DNA from: Phycisphaerales bacterium UBA2402
Lineage (GTDB): Bacteria > Planctomycetota > Phycisphaerae > Phycisphaerales > UBA1924
DNA: 35,889 bases
NCBI GenBank assembly: GCA_002343715.1
Contig: DDSA01000110.1
Location: 2,619-38,507, forward strand
Direction of reading: 5' to 3'
Shown: positions 1 through 6,761 of the stretch, in pieces
Layout of the letters: each line of letters starts with the position of its first letter
Position numbering within the stretch: the stretch's first letter is position 1
Translations under genes and position numbers: made by a program
The notes under the pieces: generated by a model
Database searches by the model: none
Told to the model about the DNA's origin: nothing
The model's input: the letters and a program-made list of their open reading frames with translations, nothing else

Positions 1-1248
1 GGGCCGCTCGGGGCGTGGGCCGACCAGACTCATGTCCCCCCGCCATACATTGAAGAGTTGAGGGAGTTCATCGAGGCTGGTGGCCCTCAGCCACTTGCCG
101 ATGGGCGTGATGCGCGGATCATTCCGGCGCGTCCACCCCGCCGGTGACGCCTCATCCTCGGCGTGGTACATCGTTCTGAACTTGAAGATGTCGAAAGTCT
201 GCCCGCCCAGGCTGACCCGGCGCTGCTTGAATATCACCGGGCCCGGGCTGGAAAGCCGGACCAGGCACGCGATGATGAGCATCACCGGCCCGAAGACCAT
301 GAGGCCGATGGTCGCGCCCACGAAGTCAACCAGTTGCTTGGCCAGGCCGGGGAACCCCGTCATGGGGCTTTCGCGCACGCTCAGGATGGGCATGCCTTCG
401 AGGTCCCCCACCGTCATGCTCTGGGGCATGTACTTGGGGTGCACGTCCGGGATGAGACGCACATCCAACGCGTGTCGGCTCAGCCGTTTGAGCAGTTCGG
501 GGATCATCACGGCCCGGGGCGCGGGGAGCGCGAGGTACACCGCGTCGGGCTTGTTCTCTTCGAGGATCGTGTCCAGGTCCTTCACGCCTCCGAGGATCGG
601 CCTGTCCAGACAGACCGCTCCGGGATGGGCATGCTCCTGATGGGAGATGAAATAAGCCACGTGCAGCCCGGTCCACGAGTTGCGGTCCAGCGTCCGGCAG
701 GCGATACGGCCCAGCCGCCCCGTTCCCACGATAGCCACATGGCGGAGGTTCCACCCCCGCCGCCGCACGGCCCTCAACGCAAGCCGGAAGAGTCCCCGAT
801 GCACCGTCACCGCCACGGGCAGCAGCACCACGAGAACACCCAACTGCAATCTCCCACCGTCAACCACGGCGCTGCCCAACTGCAACACACCTTCGCCGGC
901 CCAATCCGCCACCGTCCGCGGCCCCATGGCCCACAGAATGACGATCAACGCCACGCTTGTGGAGAGTGTCGCCTTGAAGACCTGCTGGCTCTCGGCGATA
1001 AATGCCCGATCCCGGCGCGGACGGTACAGCCCGAACCCCCACATCGCGATCAGGACGATCGGAGCCGCAAGGAGCCAGAGCGGCTGACGCACCCATTCAG
1101 CCAGACCTTCCCTGGTCGCCGCATCGGGGAATCCTCCATCGATGAGCAGACGCCGAACGCTCCACGCACCGAGGCACGCCGCGATAGCCACCACGCCATC
1201 CACGGCGCACAGCAATGAGACAAAGAACTGGTGGCGTTGCTTCAGCAA
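1..1248 (-). CDS. Polyprenyl-phosphate sugar-1-phosphate transferase (WcaJ/WbaP-like), 3' end cut by window edge
   Basis: Membrane enzyme expected to move a sugar-1-phosphate from a nucleotide sugar onto undecaprenyl phosphate, the first step of exopolysaccharide or capsule assembly. Read directly from the minus strand, the frame is open from about 1296 to base 1 with no stop, so the C-terminus lies outside the window. From a TTG start at 1248 there are 416 codons: several hydrophobic segments in the first ~150 residues, a Rossmann-like nucleotide-binding stretch (VAIVGTGRLGR, about residue 171), then from about residue 297 the bacterial sugar transferase domain with a membrane helix, PVIFKQRRVS, FKFRTM, TSLDELPQLFNV and MSLVGPRPE. 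These motifs are diagnostic of the family. The start is uncertain: there is no ATG near the N-terminus and no clear ribosome site, so TTG 1248 is chosen because it precedes the first hydrophobic segment. Which sugar is used cannot be told. Confidence 0.88.
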   Translation of the reverse strand, partial: MLKQRHQFFVSLLCAVDGVVAIAACLGAWSVRRLLIDGGFPDAATREGLAEWVRQPLWLLAAPIVLIAMWGFGLYRPRRDRAFIAESQQVFKATLSTSVALIVILWAMGPRTVADWAGEGVLQLGSAVVDGGRLQLGVLVVLLPVAVTVHRGLFRLALRAVRRRGWNLRHVAIVGTGRLGRIACRTLDRNSWTGLHVAYFISHQEHAHPGAVCLDRPILGGVKDLDTILEENKPDAVYLALPAPRAVMIPELLKRLSRHALDVRLIPDVHPKYMPQSMTVGDLEGMPILSVRESPMTGFPGLAKQLVDFVGATIGLMVFGPVMLIIACLVRLSSPGPVIFKQRRVSLGGQTFDIFKFRTMYHAEDEASPAGWTRRNDPRITPIGKWLRATSLDELPQLFNVWRGDMSLVGPRPERP

Positions 1249-1264
1249 GGTCTTGAGTTCGGTG

Positions 1265-1281
1265 CGTGAACTCCGTTCACG
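1265..1281. promoter_or_regulatory. Perfect inverted repeat just upstream of the sugar transferase start
   Basis: CGTGAAC and GTTCACG form a perfect 7-base inverted repeat around a TCC centre, 17 bases upstream of the TTG chosen as start and after the upstream stop at 1297-1299. It could be an operator for a dimeric repressor or a hairpin in the 5' untranslated region. No regulator is identified. Confidence 0.3.
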
Positions 1282-1367
1282 CCCAGTCTCCCGGGTTCAA
1301 GTTTGGTACCGAGCCTTTGAGCCGCCTCTTCACATAAACGATTGCCGTGGGCCCGTTTCGCGCTCCG

Positions 1368-2357
1368 CTACCAGGGGCGGTGCACCGGTGCCTTGGCCGC
1401 AAGGGCCAATAACTGCTCCGCCTCCGTGGGGGTTAGGGTAGCGCCGGATGGTGGCACGATCTTCACAATTCCGAACAAATCCCCGATGCGACCCGAAGAA
1501 TCTCGGATTCCCTTACCGCGAAGGCGCAGTTTGCGTCCGCTCGGACTTCCCGGCGGGATGGCGAGTTCAACGGAGCCATCAAGAGTCGGGATGGTGACCT
1601 TGGCCCCCAGAGTGGCTTCGGCGATCGACAGTGGAAGGTCCACGAAGAGATCCAACCCCTTGCCTGTTTCTTCATGTTCGCCACGTCGAAACCACCTATG
1701 GGGCGAGACTTTGATCCGCAGCAACACGTCCGGCTCTGCAGCGCCGCCACGGATGCGCAGTTGGCGATCCGACTCGATCCCTGCCGGGATCGTGACTTCA
1801 ACCGTTTTGCCGGCCCCACCGGTAGTCAGTCGCAGCGTCTGCACTCCGCCTCTGGCGGCGATTTCAAAGGGGACTTCCAGTTCGTGCTCGATGGGATCCT
1901 GAACCGGAGCGGCCCGGCCGCGTCGGGTTTTCTTTCGGCCCGCGCCCGACGGCGCCCCATCCGCTCGACCGAACCCGCCGCCGAAAACGGACTCGAAGAT
2001 GGAGTTGATATCTTCAGGATCGAAGTTGACGCCGTTGACATTCACGGAGCCGCCGGGTCGCGGGCCGCCGGCATTGCTCCACGAATAGTGCGGGCCTGTG
2101 CGGGCGCGGGAAGCGGCTTCCTGCGCGGCCCCGGTCTCGAACGCCGCGGACCCGAACTGGTCGTACATCGCCCGTTTTTTGTCATCGCTCAGCACGTCGT
2201 AGGCGTTCTGCACCTCGGTGAACTTGCGCTGCGCATCGGGCGCCTTGTTCACATCGGGATGGAGTTGACGCGCGAGTTTGCGGTAGGCCGATCGGATCTC
2301 GTCGGCCTTCGCCGTCCTGGGAACTCCAAGAACCTCGTAATAATCGCGTGCGGACAT
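1368..2357 (-). CDS. DnaJ-class co-chaperone of the CbpA type
   Basis: Hsp40 co-chaperone that stimulates DnaK ATPase. The 329-residue protein from ATG 2357 has an N-terminal J domain ([15 protein letters not shown] at residues 33-35), a Gly/Phe-containing linker, and two C-terminal beta-barrel substrate-binding domains ([40 protein letters not shown]). The CxxCxGxG zinc-finger repeats of true DnaJ are absent, so it is the type B / CbpA class. The frame is open 27 codons further upstream, but J domains begin at the chosen ATG and the upstream stretch is GC-rich promoter DNA. There is no Shine-Dalgarno; a TACAAT -10 lies only 9 bases before the ATG. CbpA as a nucleoid-binding protein is only a possible reading. 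Confidence 0.93.
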   Translation of the reverse strand: MSARDYYEVLGVPRTAKADEIRSAYRKLARQLHPDVNKAPDAQRKFTEVQNAYDVLSDDKKRAMYDQFGSAAFETGAAQEAASRARTGPHYSWSNAGGPRPGGSVNVNGVNFDPEDINSIFESVFGGGFGRADGAPSGAGRKKTRRGRAAPVQDPIEHELEVPFEIAARGGVQTLRLTTGGAGKTVEVTIPAGIESDRQLRIRGGAAEPDVLLRIKVSPHRWFRRGEHEETGKGLDLFVDLPLSIAEATLGAKVTIPTLDGSVELAIPPGSPSGRKLRLRGKGIRDSSGRIGDLFGIVKIVPPSGATLTPTEAEQLLALAAKAPVHRPW

Positions 2358-2366
2358 TGGCGGGTG

Positions 2367-2372
2367 ATTGTA
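2367..2372 (-). promoter_or_regulatory. Candidate -10 element of the dnaJ-like gene
   Basis: On the minus strand TACAAT (5/6 match to the sigma-70 consensus) is followed after 9 bases by the ATG of the J-domain protein. The -35 at 17-bp spacing (TTTATT) is poor. Transcription would begin 0-3 bases before the start codon. Confidence 0.4.
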
Positions 2373-2400
2373 TCGCAACGACCGCGCACAATAAATCCGC

Positions 2401-2427
2401 CCGCCCGGGGCGACGCACCCCGGGCGG
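2401..2427 (-). terminator. GC-rich hairpin downstream of the slipin gene
   Basis: CCGCCCGGGG and CCCCGGGCGG form a perfect 10-bp stem with a 7-base loop. On the minus strand it follows the slipin stop (2464-2466) by about 35 bases and is followed by a weak T-rich stretch (GGATTTATT). Probably an intrinsic terminator between slipin and the dnaJ-like gene, but the U-tract is not classical. Confidence 0.5.
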
Positions 2428-2463
2428 ACGGCGGGCATGAATGAACATCTTGATTCAGGCGGG

Positions 2464-3570
2464 CTAGACGAGCGTCCGGACCTGTTCGATCAGGTCGCCC
2501 CGGCCGAGCACGATCTTCACGTTCGAGCCGCTGAGCACCTGCTGGAGCATCTCCAGTTCCTTGAAGCGGACCAGCAGGGGGTTCTCGCCCAGCAGTTTGG
2601 CCGTGTTCGCCTGCGAGCGGGCCGAGGCGGTCTCCTCGCGCCGGCGGATCAGGTCGGCCTGGGCCTTCTTCTCCGCCTCGATCACCTGATTCAGGATGAC
2701 CTTCATCTCACCGGGAAGGATGATGTCCTTGACACCCACGCCGCGGACCTCGACGCCGAATGCCGTAGCGCGCTGTTCGAGAGCGTGGCGGATCTCACCG
2801 CCCACGGCCTCCTTGTCGGCCAGGAGCGCATCGAGGGTGCGCGTGCCGATCGCCGCCCGCAGGGCGAGTTGCGCCTCGCGGTAGAGCGTCTGGGCGTGGT
2901 CGCCGACGATCAGCACCGCACGACGCGCATCGGTCACGCGGTAGGTCGCCGCGAGCGTGAGGCGCAACGTCACCTTGTCGGCGGTCATGATCTCCTGACC
3001 CGCCACGTCGAGCGTCTGCTCACGGCCGTCCACCGAGACCGCCCGCAGGCTCCGCCCGCCTTTCCAGTAGGCATAGCGCCCCGGCTCGAGTTCATCGACG
3101 AGTTCCCCGTTGCGGAGCAGCAGCGTGCGCGAGGCAGCATCGACCTCGACCACCTCGAGCAAGGCGCGGCCCTGCGCATGATGAAGGATGGTGTCCAGCC
3201 GCGGGTGATCGAAGCGGCCTTCCCCCGCCTCGATCCGCTCCACCCCGACGCGCTCGGGCGCGTTCCAGTACGCGTGCAGACCGGGGCCGATCACGTCGAG
3301 CAGACGCCCCTCGCGCCAGATCAGCGCGCGCTGCGTCTCGCCCAGGTTCAGGACGGTCAACTCCCGCGCCGCGTCCTCGGTGCGTGCGATGACGCTCAGC
3401 AGCGGGTGCTCGAACCGCGGCACGGTCAGGCTCACGGCCTCGATCCAGTCGCGTCCGGGCCGGGCCAGGTTCGCCCACAGCCGGTACTCGCCGGGGCCGA
3501 GGATGGCCCGGAAGTCGCCGCGGCGGAAGAGCAGGCCGCGCTCGTGTTGTTTGATGTAGATCTTCAGCAT
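2464..3570 (-). CDS. Slipin family protein (SPFH / band 7)
   Basis: Membrane-associated scaffold-type protein of the stomatin/prohibitin superfamily, thought to organise membrane microdomains. From ATG 3570 it is 368 residues. The N-terminal half repeats short beta-rich units ([33 protein letters not shown]). The band-7 region carries the slipin hallmark [18 protein letters not shown] followed by a long charged helix ([16 protein letters not shown]) and [11 protein letters not shown]. Three starts are possible: TTG 3654, ATG 3606 and ATG 3570. The last gives the usual slipin N-terminus ([15 protein letters not shown]); none has a strong ribosome site. Slipins often sit beside an NfeD protease partner; none is seen here. 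It is followed by a hairpin terminator. Confidence 0.88.
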   Translation of the reverse strand: MLKIYIKQHERGLLFRRGDFRAILGPGEYRLWANLARPGRDWIEAVSLTVPRFEHPLLSVIARTEDAARELTVLNLGETQRALIWREGRLLDVIGPGLHAYWNAPERVGVERIEAGEGRFDHPRLDTILHHAQGRALLEVVEVDAASRTLLLRNGELVDELEPGRYAYWKGGRSLRAVSVDGREQTLDVAGQEIMTADKVTLRLTLAATYRVTDARRAVLIVGDHAQTLYREAQLALRAAIGTRTLDALLADKEAVGGEIRHALEQRATAFGVEVRGVGVKDIILPGEMKVILNQVIEAEKKAQADLIRRREETASARSQANTAKLLGENPLLVRFKELEMLQQVLSGSNVKIVLGRGDLIEQVRTLV

Positions 3571-3923
3571 GTCGTTGCTCACTGGGATCGTGAACGAGGG
3601 ATCCATCGGCGTGCGCGCACGTTCACCCGCGCGCACCGTCAAACAAACTGACAATGCGAGCCGGGTGCGTGCAGATCACCCGACCGCCCGACGCGGCGTG
3701 CGGGGATGCGGCGGGCCGTCGCGCACGGGGGCGCGACACCGAACCGATCCACAAAGCCGCTGCGCCGGCGCCCCTGCCCCTCCGCGGACCCCGCACCACG
3801 CGGTTCTGGATCCACACGAGGCCGCTCCGACGAGGAGCAGGGGCCCGCGGCCGGTATGTCGTCATCGCCCCCCGACTCACCGTTTCGCCGGGCCTTTCGG
3901 CCCGATGGGCTTCACAGGCCCTC

Positions 3924-4000
3924 TGGCTGACCAAGCGGGACTCGAACCCGCAACAGGCACCTTGCAACGATGCTGCTCTATCCAGTTGAGCCATTGGTCC
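3924..4000 (-). tRNA. tRNA with UGC anticodon (nominally Ala) on an Arg-like body
   Basis: A full cloverleaf can be drawn on the minus strand: acceptor arm 4000-3994 with 3934-3928, D stem GCTC/GAGC, anticodon stem GCATC/GGTGC, loop GTTGCAA, 5-base variable region, T stem GCGGG/CCCGC with loop TTCGAGT, discriminator G and an encoded CCA. The anticodon reads UGC, which would decode GCA (Ala). But the 3:70 pair is A-U rather than the G-U required by bacterial alanyl-tRNA synthetase, the discriminator is G, the D loop (AACTGGATA) is of the tRNA-Arg kind with A20, the first acceptor pair is a G.A mismatch and base 32 is G. It may be a real tRNA of unclear charging or a decayed gene. No other tRNA is adjacent. 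Confidence 0.8.
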
Positions 4001-4161
4001 CACCCGCTCGGCGGCGTGCTGAACCGAGGTTGGGAACGGGCGCGCGGTACCACCACACGGGGCCGCACGCTCCGCCTCTCGACCAACACCGACCGGGGAG
4101 TCTGTTCCATCCGCGCCGGACTCCACGAGCCGCGGCGGGATGAGCCTTCGCGAGATGTGCT

Positions 4162-4197
4162 CTACGGAGCCATCGCCGAGGCTTGCATGTGTTTCAT
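4162..4197 (-). CDS. Possible 11-codon leader ORF with a strong ribosome site
   Basis: On the minus strand AGGAGA is followed at 5 bases by ATG and eleven codons (MKHMQASAMAP) before TAG. It sits between the terminator at 4241-4268 and the tRNA. The ribosome site is better than those of many real genes in this window, but the peptide matches nothing I know. It could be a leader peptide, the relic of a lost gene, or chance. Confidence 0.2.
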   Translation of the reverse strand: MKHMQASAMAP

Positions 4198-4240
4198 CGT
4201 GATCTCCTGATGCTGTTGCATTGCGTGTTGCTTCCAAAAC

Positions 4241-4268
4241 GAAAAAGCCCCGGGGTGCGCCCCGGGGC
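4241..4268 (-). terminator. Intrinsic terminator of a minus-strand transcript
   Basis: GCCCCGGG and CCCGGGGC form a perfect 8-bp stem with a 6-base loop (4247-4268), followed on the minus strand by TTTTTC. No protein gene ends just before it, so the terminated transcript would be the candidate structured RNA upstream. Confidence 0.75.
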
Positions 4269-4595
4269 CTCGTGATGCGTGATTCATGCGAATCGCGTAC
4301 GAGTCAACGGCCCGGTGGCCCTGCTTCTGAATAACCGTTCATCGATGCGGGTCCGAACCCGGTTCGCTTGGCCCCGTCCACGAGATACCGACCCGTACGG
4401 GCAATGGACGGAGTCAGCCAACCCGACCAAGAGACCGCACGGTCCGAAAGGCCGTGCTCGCGTCGAGTCTGGTTGGGGAAGGTGTTCTGTCTCATCGGTC
4501 TTGGGTCTTGATGGATCATGGTGTATGGCGTGCTGGGTTGTAACGCACAACCCGACAGTTTGTTACACTCGCGGCGACATAATTCTTCCGTAAGC
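4247..4595 (-). ncRNA. Candidate structured non-coding RNA, about 350 nt
   Basis: Nested complementary segments visible by eye: 4269-4273 with 4299-4303 enclosing 4282-4285/4290-4293; 4306-4310 with 4335-4339; a CGGGT/ACCCG hairpin near 4350; 4368-4372 with 4417-4421 enclosing 4374-4380 with 4405-4411, which itself encloses CCCGTACGGG; 4418-4423 plus 4432-4435 with 4467-4476 (competes with the previous outer helix) enclosing 4437-4442/4452-4457. The block ends in the intrinsic terminator at 4241-4268 and starts near a promoter-like TTGACT-N16-TAACGT. It lacks the conserved RNase P, tmRNA and SRP RNA motifs. The strand is inferred from the terminator. A 63-codon frame from ATG 4494 overlaps it and cannot be fully excluded as a gene. 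Confidence 0.35.
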
Positions 4596-4601
4596 AAGCA
4601 C

Positions 4602-4629
4602 ACGTTACTCATGTTTCATGATCAGTCAA
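4602..4629 (-). promoter_or_regulatory. Promoter-like pair for the candidate RNA
   Basis: TTGACT (4629-4624) and TAACGT (4607-4602) on the minus strand are separated by 16 bases in an AT-rich stretch. The -35 is good (5/6) and the -10 is weak. Expected start of transcription is about 4595. Confidence 0.3.
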
Positions 4630-4816
4630 GAGGCGATTGAAATTTTCTATCACATGAGAATGAGTGTCATCCGGCCGTCACGAAGGACCTCCACATCATC
4701 AACCGCTTTGTGACATCATCGTGACATGTCTCGATCGGCTCATCGGGCGGGTGTGCGCAGGTCCAAGACCCATGTCTGTCCCACTCGCCAGTACGGCTCC
4801 GTGCCGGCATGTCCCG

Positions 4817-4845
4817 CTGACCGCCATGCCCGCATCGGTTACAGT
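4817..4845 (+). promoter_or_regulatory. Promoter-like pair directly before the DUF1080 gene
   Basis: CTGACC (4817-4822, 4/6) and TACAGT (4840-4845, 4/6) with a 17-bp spacer. The predicted transcription start at about 4851-4853 coincides with the ATG at 4851, which has no ribosome site. Confidence 0.35.
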
Positions 4846-4850
4846 GGTTC

Positions 4851-5576
4851 ATGCACACCACACTCCGATCTCGCCGCGGTCTCATCCCGGCGCTCATCCC
4901 GTTCGGCTTGCTTCTGGCGGGCTCGGCCTGTACGCCTGATCCGACGCCTCCCCCGGTGGTGACACCGTCTCGGAGCGTCGGAGGACCACCCTCCGATGCC
5001 GTCGTTCTCTATTCCGGCGGCGACCTCGCCGCCTGGTCGGACATGAAGGGCGGTCCCGCACCGTGGATGAGCGAGGACGGCGTGATGATCGTCAGACCGA
5101 GATCGGGCAACCTCCGCACCCGCGAGACCTTCGGCGACTGCCAGATTCACCTGGAGTTCAAGATGCCCTCACCCGCCAAGGGACAAGGGCAGGACCGCGG
5201 CAACAGCGGCGTGTACGTTCAGGCCCGCTATGAAGTGCAGGTGCTCGACTCGTACGAGAGCGAGACCTACCCGGATGGTCAATGCGGAGCGATCTACAAA
5301 AAGCACCCGCCACTTGTGAACGCGAGCCTCCCGCCGGGAGAGTGGCAGACCTACGACATCATCTTCCGGGCCGCACGGTTCGACGACTCGGGGAAAAAGA
5401 CCGCCGACGCGATGCTCACGGTTTTTCACAACGGCGTGCTGATACAGGATCACGCGAAGGTGGACGCGCCGACCGGAGCATCCGGACACGATGAAAACCC
5501 ATCTCCCGGCCCGATCATGCTGCAGGACCATGACCACCCGGTAGCCTACCGGAACATCTGGGTGCGGCGATTGTGA
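4851..5576 (+). CDS. Exported DUF1080 (3-keto-disaccharide hydrolase-like) protein
   Basis: 241 residues. The N-terminus is a basic, hydrophobic signal (MHTTLRSRRGLIPALIPFGLLLAGSAC) that may end in a lipoprotein cysteine at residue 27, although GSAC is a weak lipobox; a Pro-rich linker follows. The rest is a DUF1080 beta-sandwich: LYSGGDLAAW, WMSEDGVMIV, FGDCQIHLEFKMP, RGNSGVYVQARYEVQVLDSY, GAIYKKHPP, PGEWQTYDIIFRAARFD, FHNGVLIQDHAKV, GPIMLQDHDHPVAYRNIWVRRL. DUF1080 domains are abundant in planctomycetes and include 3-keto-glucoside hydrolases, so a role in sugar breakdown outside the cytoplasm is likely but the substrate is unknown. It stands alone, convergent with the next gene. Confidence 0.9.
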   Translation: MHTTLRSRRGLIPALIPFGLLLAGSACTPDPTPPPVVTPSRSVGGPPSDAVVLYSGGDLAAWSDMKGGPAPWMSEDGVMIVRPRSGNLRTRETFGDCQIHLEFKMPSPAKGQGQDRGNSGVYVQARYEVQVLDSYESETYPDGQCGAIYKKHPPLVNASLPPGEWQTYDIIFRAARFDDSGKKTADAMLTVFHNGVLIQDHAKVDAPTGASGHDENPSPGPIMLQDHDHPVAYRNIWVRRL

Positions 5577-5603
5577 GAGAGTGAGAGACCCGGACCCGAT
5601 CGA

Positions 5604-5990
5604 TCACTCGCCCATCGCTTCGATGATCGCGCGTCGGCGGGCCGCACGGGCTGAAGCGCTCTGCTCATCCGAGATCTTCCGGGCGTCATCGGCCTCGATC
5701 TGCTCCCTCCGGCGGCGGGACTCCTCGGCCTCGGCGCGGGCTCGGGCCTCTTCGGCCTCGCGCTGTGCGCGTGCGGCCTCCGAACGCGCTCGTGCGGACC
5801 GCGCGGATTCGATGGACTTGTCCACCACGTCGAGCACGATGCCCGCTTTCCACGATTCGAGGGAAGGAACCGGTGACATGGTGTGGGCCATGAGGATCAC
5901 GTCGGCCCGCAACACGAACAACTCCAGGCAAAGACGGCACTCTTCGCCCAAAATCGCGCGGGGCCCGCGAATCTTGCGCGACGCTCTCAT
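5604..5990 (-). CDS. Unknown 128-residue protein with charged coiled-coil tail
   Basis: Not recognised. ATG 5990 overlaps the stop of the upstream gene as ATGA, so translation is probably coupled. The first ~50 residues contain a CRLC pair (EECRLCLELFVLRADVILMAH); residues ~60-115 are an almost pure Arg/Glu/Ala helix (repeats such as EEARARAEAEE) likely to form a coiled coil. No signal peptide or membrane helix. The frame runs further upstream, but that part is the shadow of the neighbouring gene. The pairing with a membrane-anchored partner suggests that they work together. Confidence 0.6.
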   Translation of the reverse strand: MRASRKIRGPRAILGEECRLCLELFVLRADVILMAHTMSPVPSLESWKAGIVLDVVDKSIESARSARARSEAARAQREAEEARARAEAEESRRRREQIEADDARKISDEQSASARAARRRAIIEAMGE

Positions 5991-6688
5991 CGCCCTGACG
6001 CGGTCAGGCTGGTCGCCTCGACCCGACCGGGCACGAAACGTACTCCAAGCAATCGAACGGTGCGCCCATCTTCCAGGCTGATCCGCGCGTCTTCGACCAA
6101 CGGAGCATTCCCGGACAGCATCCGCGTCCACCGGCCCCCGCCGAGTGCGGACACCACCGACCCGATCGGTACAGGCAATCGTCCGATCCTCCCTCCTTCG
6201 GTCGTGATGCGAAGTGCGCCGGCGTTCGTCACTTCCGCACGCACATCCGCGGCAACAAACCGACGCGTCCCGCCCACCACGACCGTGCATCCGACGGTGC
6301 ATGAACCGTCATGAAACCGCACCTGCACGCCCTCCACCCCGGCGGGGAGTTTCACACCACGATGGCGGCACCACTCGCCGAGTCTCGTTGCCAGCCACGC
6401 GTTCGCGTCCGTCTCGGAGAGAGACACGGACCACTCACCGCCCCGATCTCTCCGGGGCAGGGTGAGCTGCGTAACCACGGCGTTCTCCAGCGACTCTCCC
6501 GCCGATGCCGCGGCCATGCCCGCGGGCGGGTCGTACCACGCGGGGCTGCCCGAGGCCGCGATGAACGCCGTGGTGACAGCCAGGATGACCGCGAGCAACA
6601 CCCCGTACATCAGCCTGCTCAACAGCCGGCGCGACGAAGGCGTCGAGGCGGAGTGCGGGATCGGCTTCGGTGATGCGTGCGGTGCCAT
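5987..6688 (-). CDS. Membrane-anchored protein of unknown function
   Basis: 233 residues with one membrane helix at about 26-46 (MYGVLLAVILAVTTAFIAAS), preceded by a short basic cytoplasmic tail, so the bulk is probably outside the cytoplasmic membrane. The exported part contains LTLPRRDRGGEWSVSLSETDANAWLATRLGEW, a pattern loosely like proteins that bind lipids outside the membrane (DUF2140/YpmS type), and an S/T/V-rich beta region with two Cys (GSCTVGC). The family assignment is weak. It is the first gene of an ATGA-coupled pair, and its start lies right behind the rpsI terminator, so its promoter must overlap that terminator or rely on read-through from rpsI. Confidence 0.72.
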   Translation of the reverse strand: MAPHASPKPIPHSASTPSSRRLLSRLMYGVLLAVILAVTTAFIAASGSPAWYDPPAGMAAASAGESLENAVVTQLTLPRRDRGGEWSVSLSETDANAWLATRLGEWCRHRGVKLPAGVEGVQVRFHDGSCTVGCTVVVGGTRRFVAADVRAEVTNAGALRITTEGGRIGRLPVPIGSVVSALGGGRWTRMLSGNAPLVEDARISLEDGRTVRLLGVRFVPGRVEATSLTASGR

Positions 6689-6689
6689 G

Positions 6690-6722
6690 CAAAAGGCCCG
6701 GGCCGATGGTCGGCCCGGGCCT
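6690..6722 (-). terminator. Intrinsic terminator of rplM-rpsI
   Basis: AGGCCCGGGCC and GGCCCGGGCCT form a perfect 11-bp stem with a 7-base loop; on the minus strand it is followed by TTTT. It lies 39 bases beyond the rpsI stop and touches the start codon of the next gene (6688). Confidence 0.85.
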
Positions 6723-6761
6723 CAGGAGGATACCAGGAAAAAGAGTGCGGGTCGAACCGGA

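Larger units (their letters stand above)
3571..4850. other. Gene-poor 1.3-kb region
   Basis: No convincing protein gene is found here on either strand; the open frames read through the tRNA or have no family resemblance. Recognisable content, all on the minus strand: a tRNA (3924-4000), a tiny ORF behind a strong ribosome site (4162-4197), an intrinsic terminator (4241-4268), a strongly foldable block (about 4269-4480) and a promoter-like pair (4602-4629). The part from about 4540 to 4720 is clearly more AT-rich than the rest of the window. Bases 3610-3920 hold nothing I can name. Confidence 0.6.

Noticed and set aside
80..1441. Several long plus-strand open frames over the sugar transferase
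   Set aside because: They have no family resemblance and run opposite a minus-strand frame with clear sugar-transferase motifs; long antisense frames are expected in GC-rich DNA.
2437..3651. 404-codon plus-strand frame opposite the slipin gene
   Set aside because: His/Asp/Arg-rich composition typical of antisense of a GC-rich gene; the minus strand encodes a recognisable slipin.
3623..4237. 204-codon minus-strand frame
   Set aside because: It reads straight through the tRNA at 3924-4000 and has no family motifs.
4269..4595. RNase P RNA, tmRNA, SRP RNA or 6S RNA as identity of the structured region
   Set aside because: The conserved RNase P core (GAGGAAAGUCC type), the tmRNA tRNA-like 3' end with CCA, the SRP tetraloop motif and the long rod of 6S RNA were not found.
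4304..4612. 102-codon minus-strand frame, including a 63-codon part from ATG 4494
   Set aside because: No ribosome site, mixed third-position bases unlike neighbouring genes, and strong overlap with the foldable region. Kept only as an alternative to the ncRNA reading.
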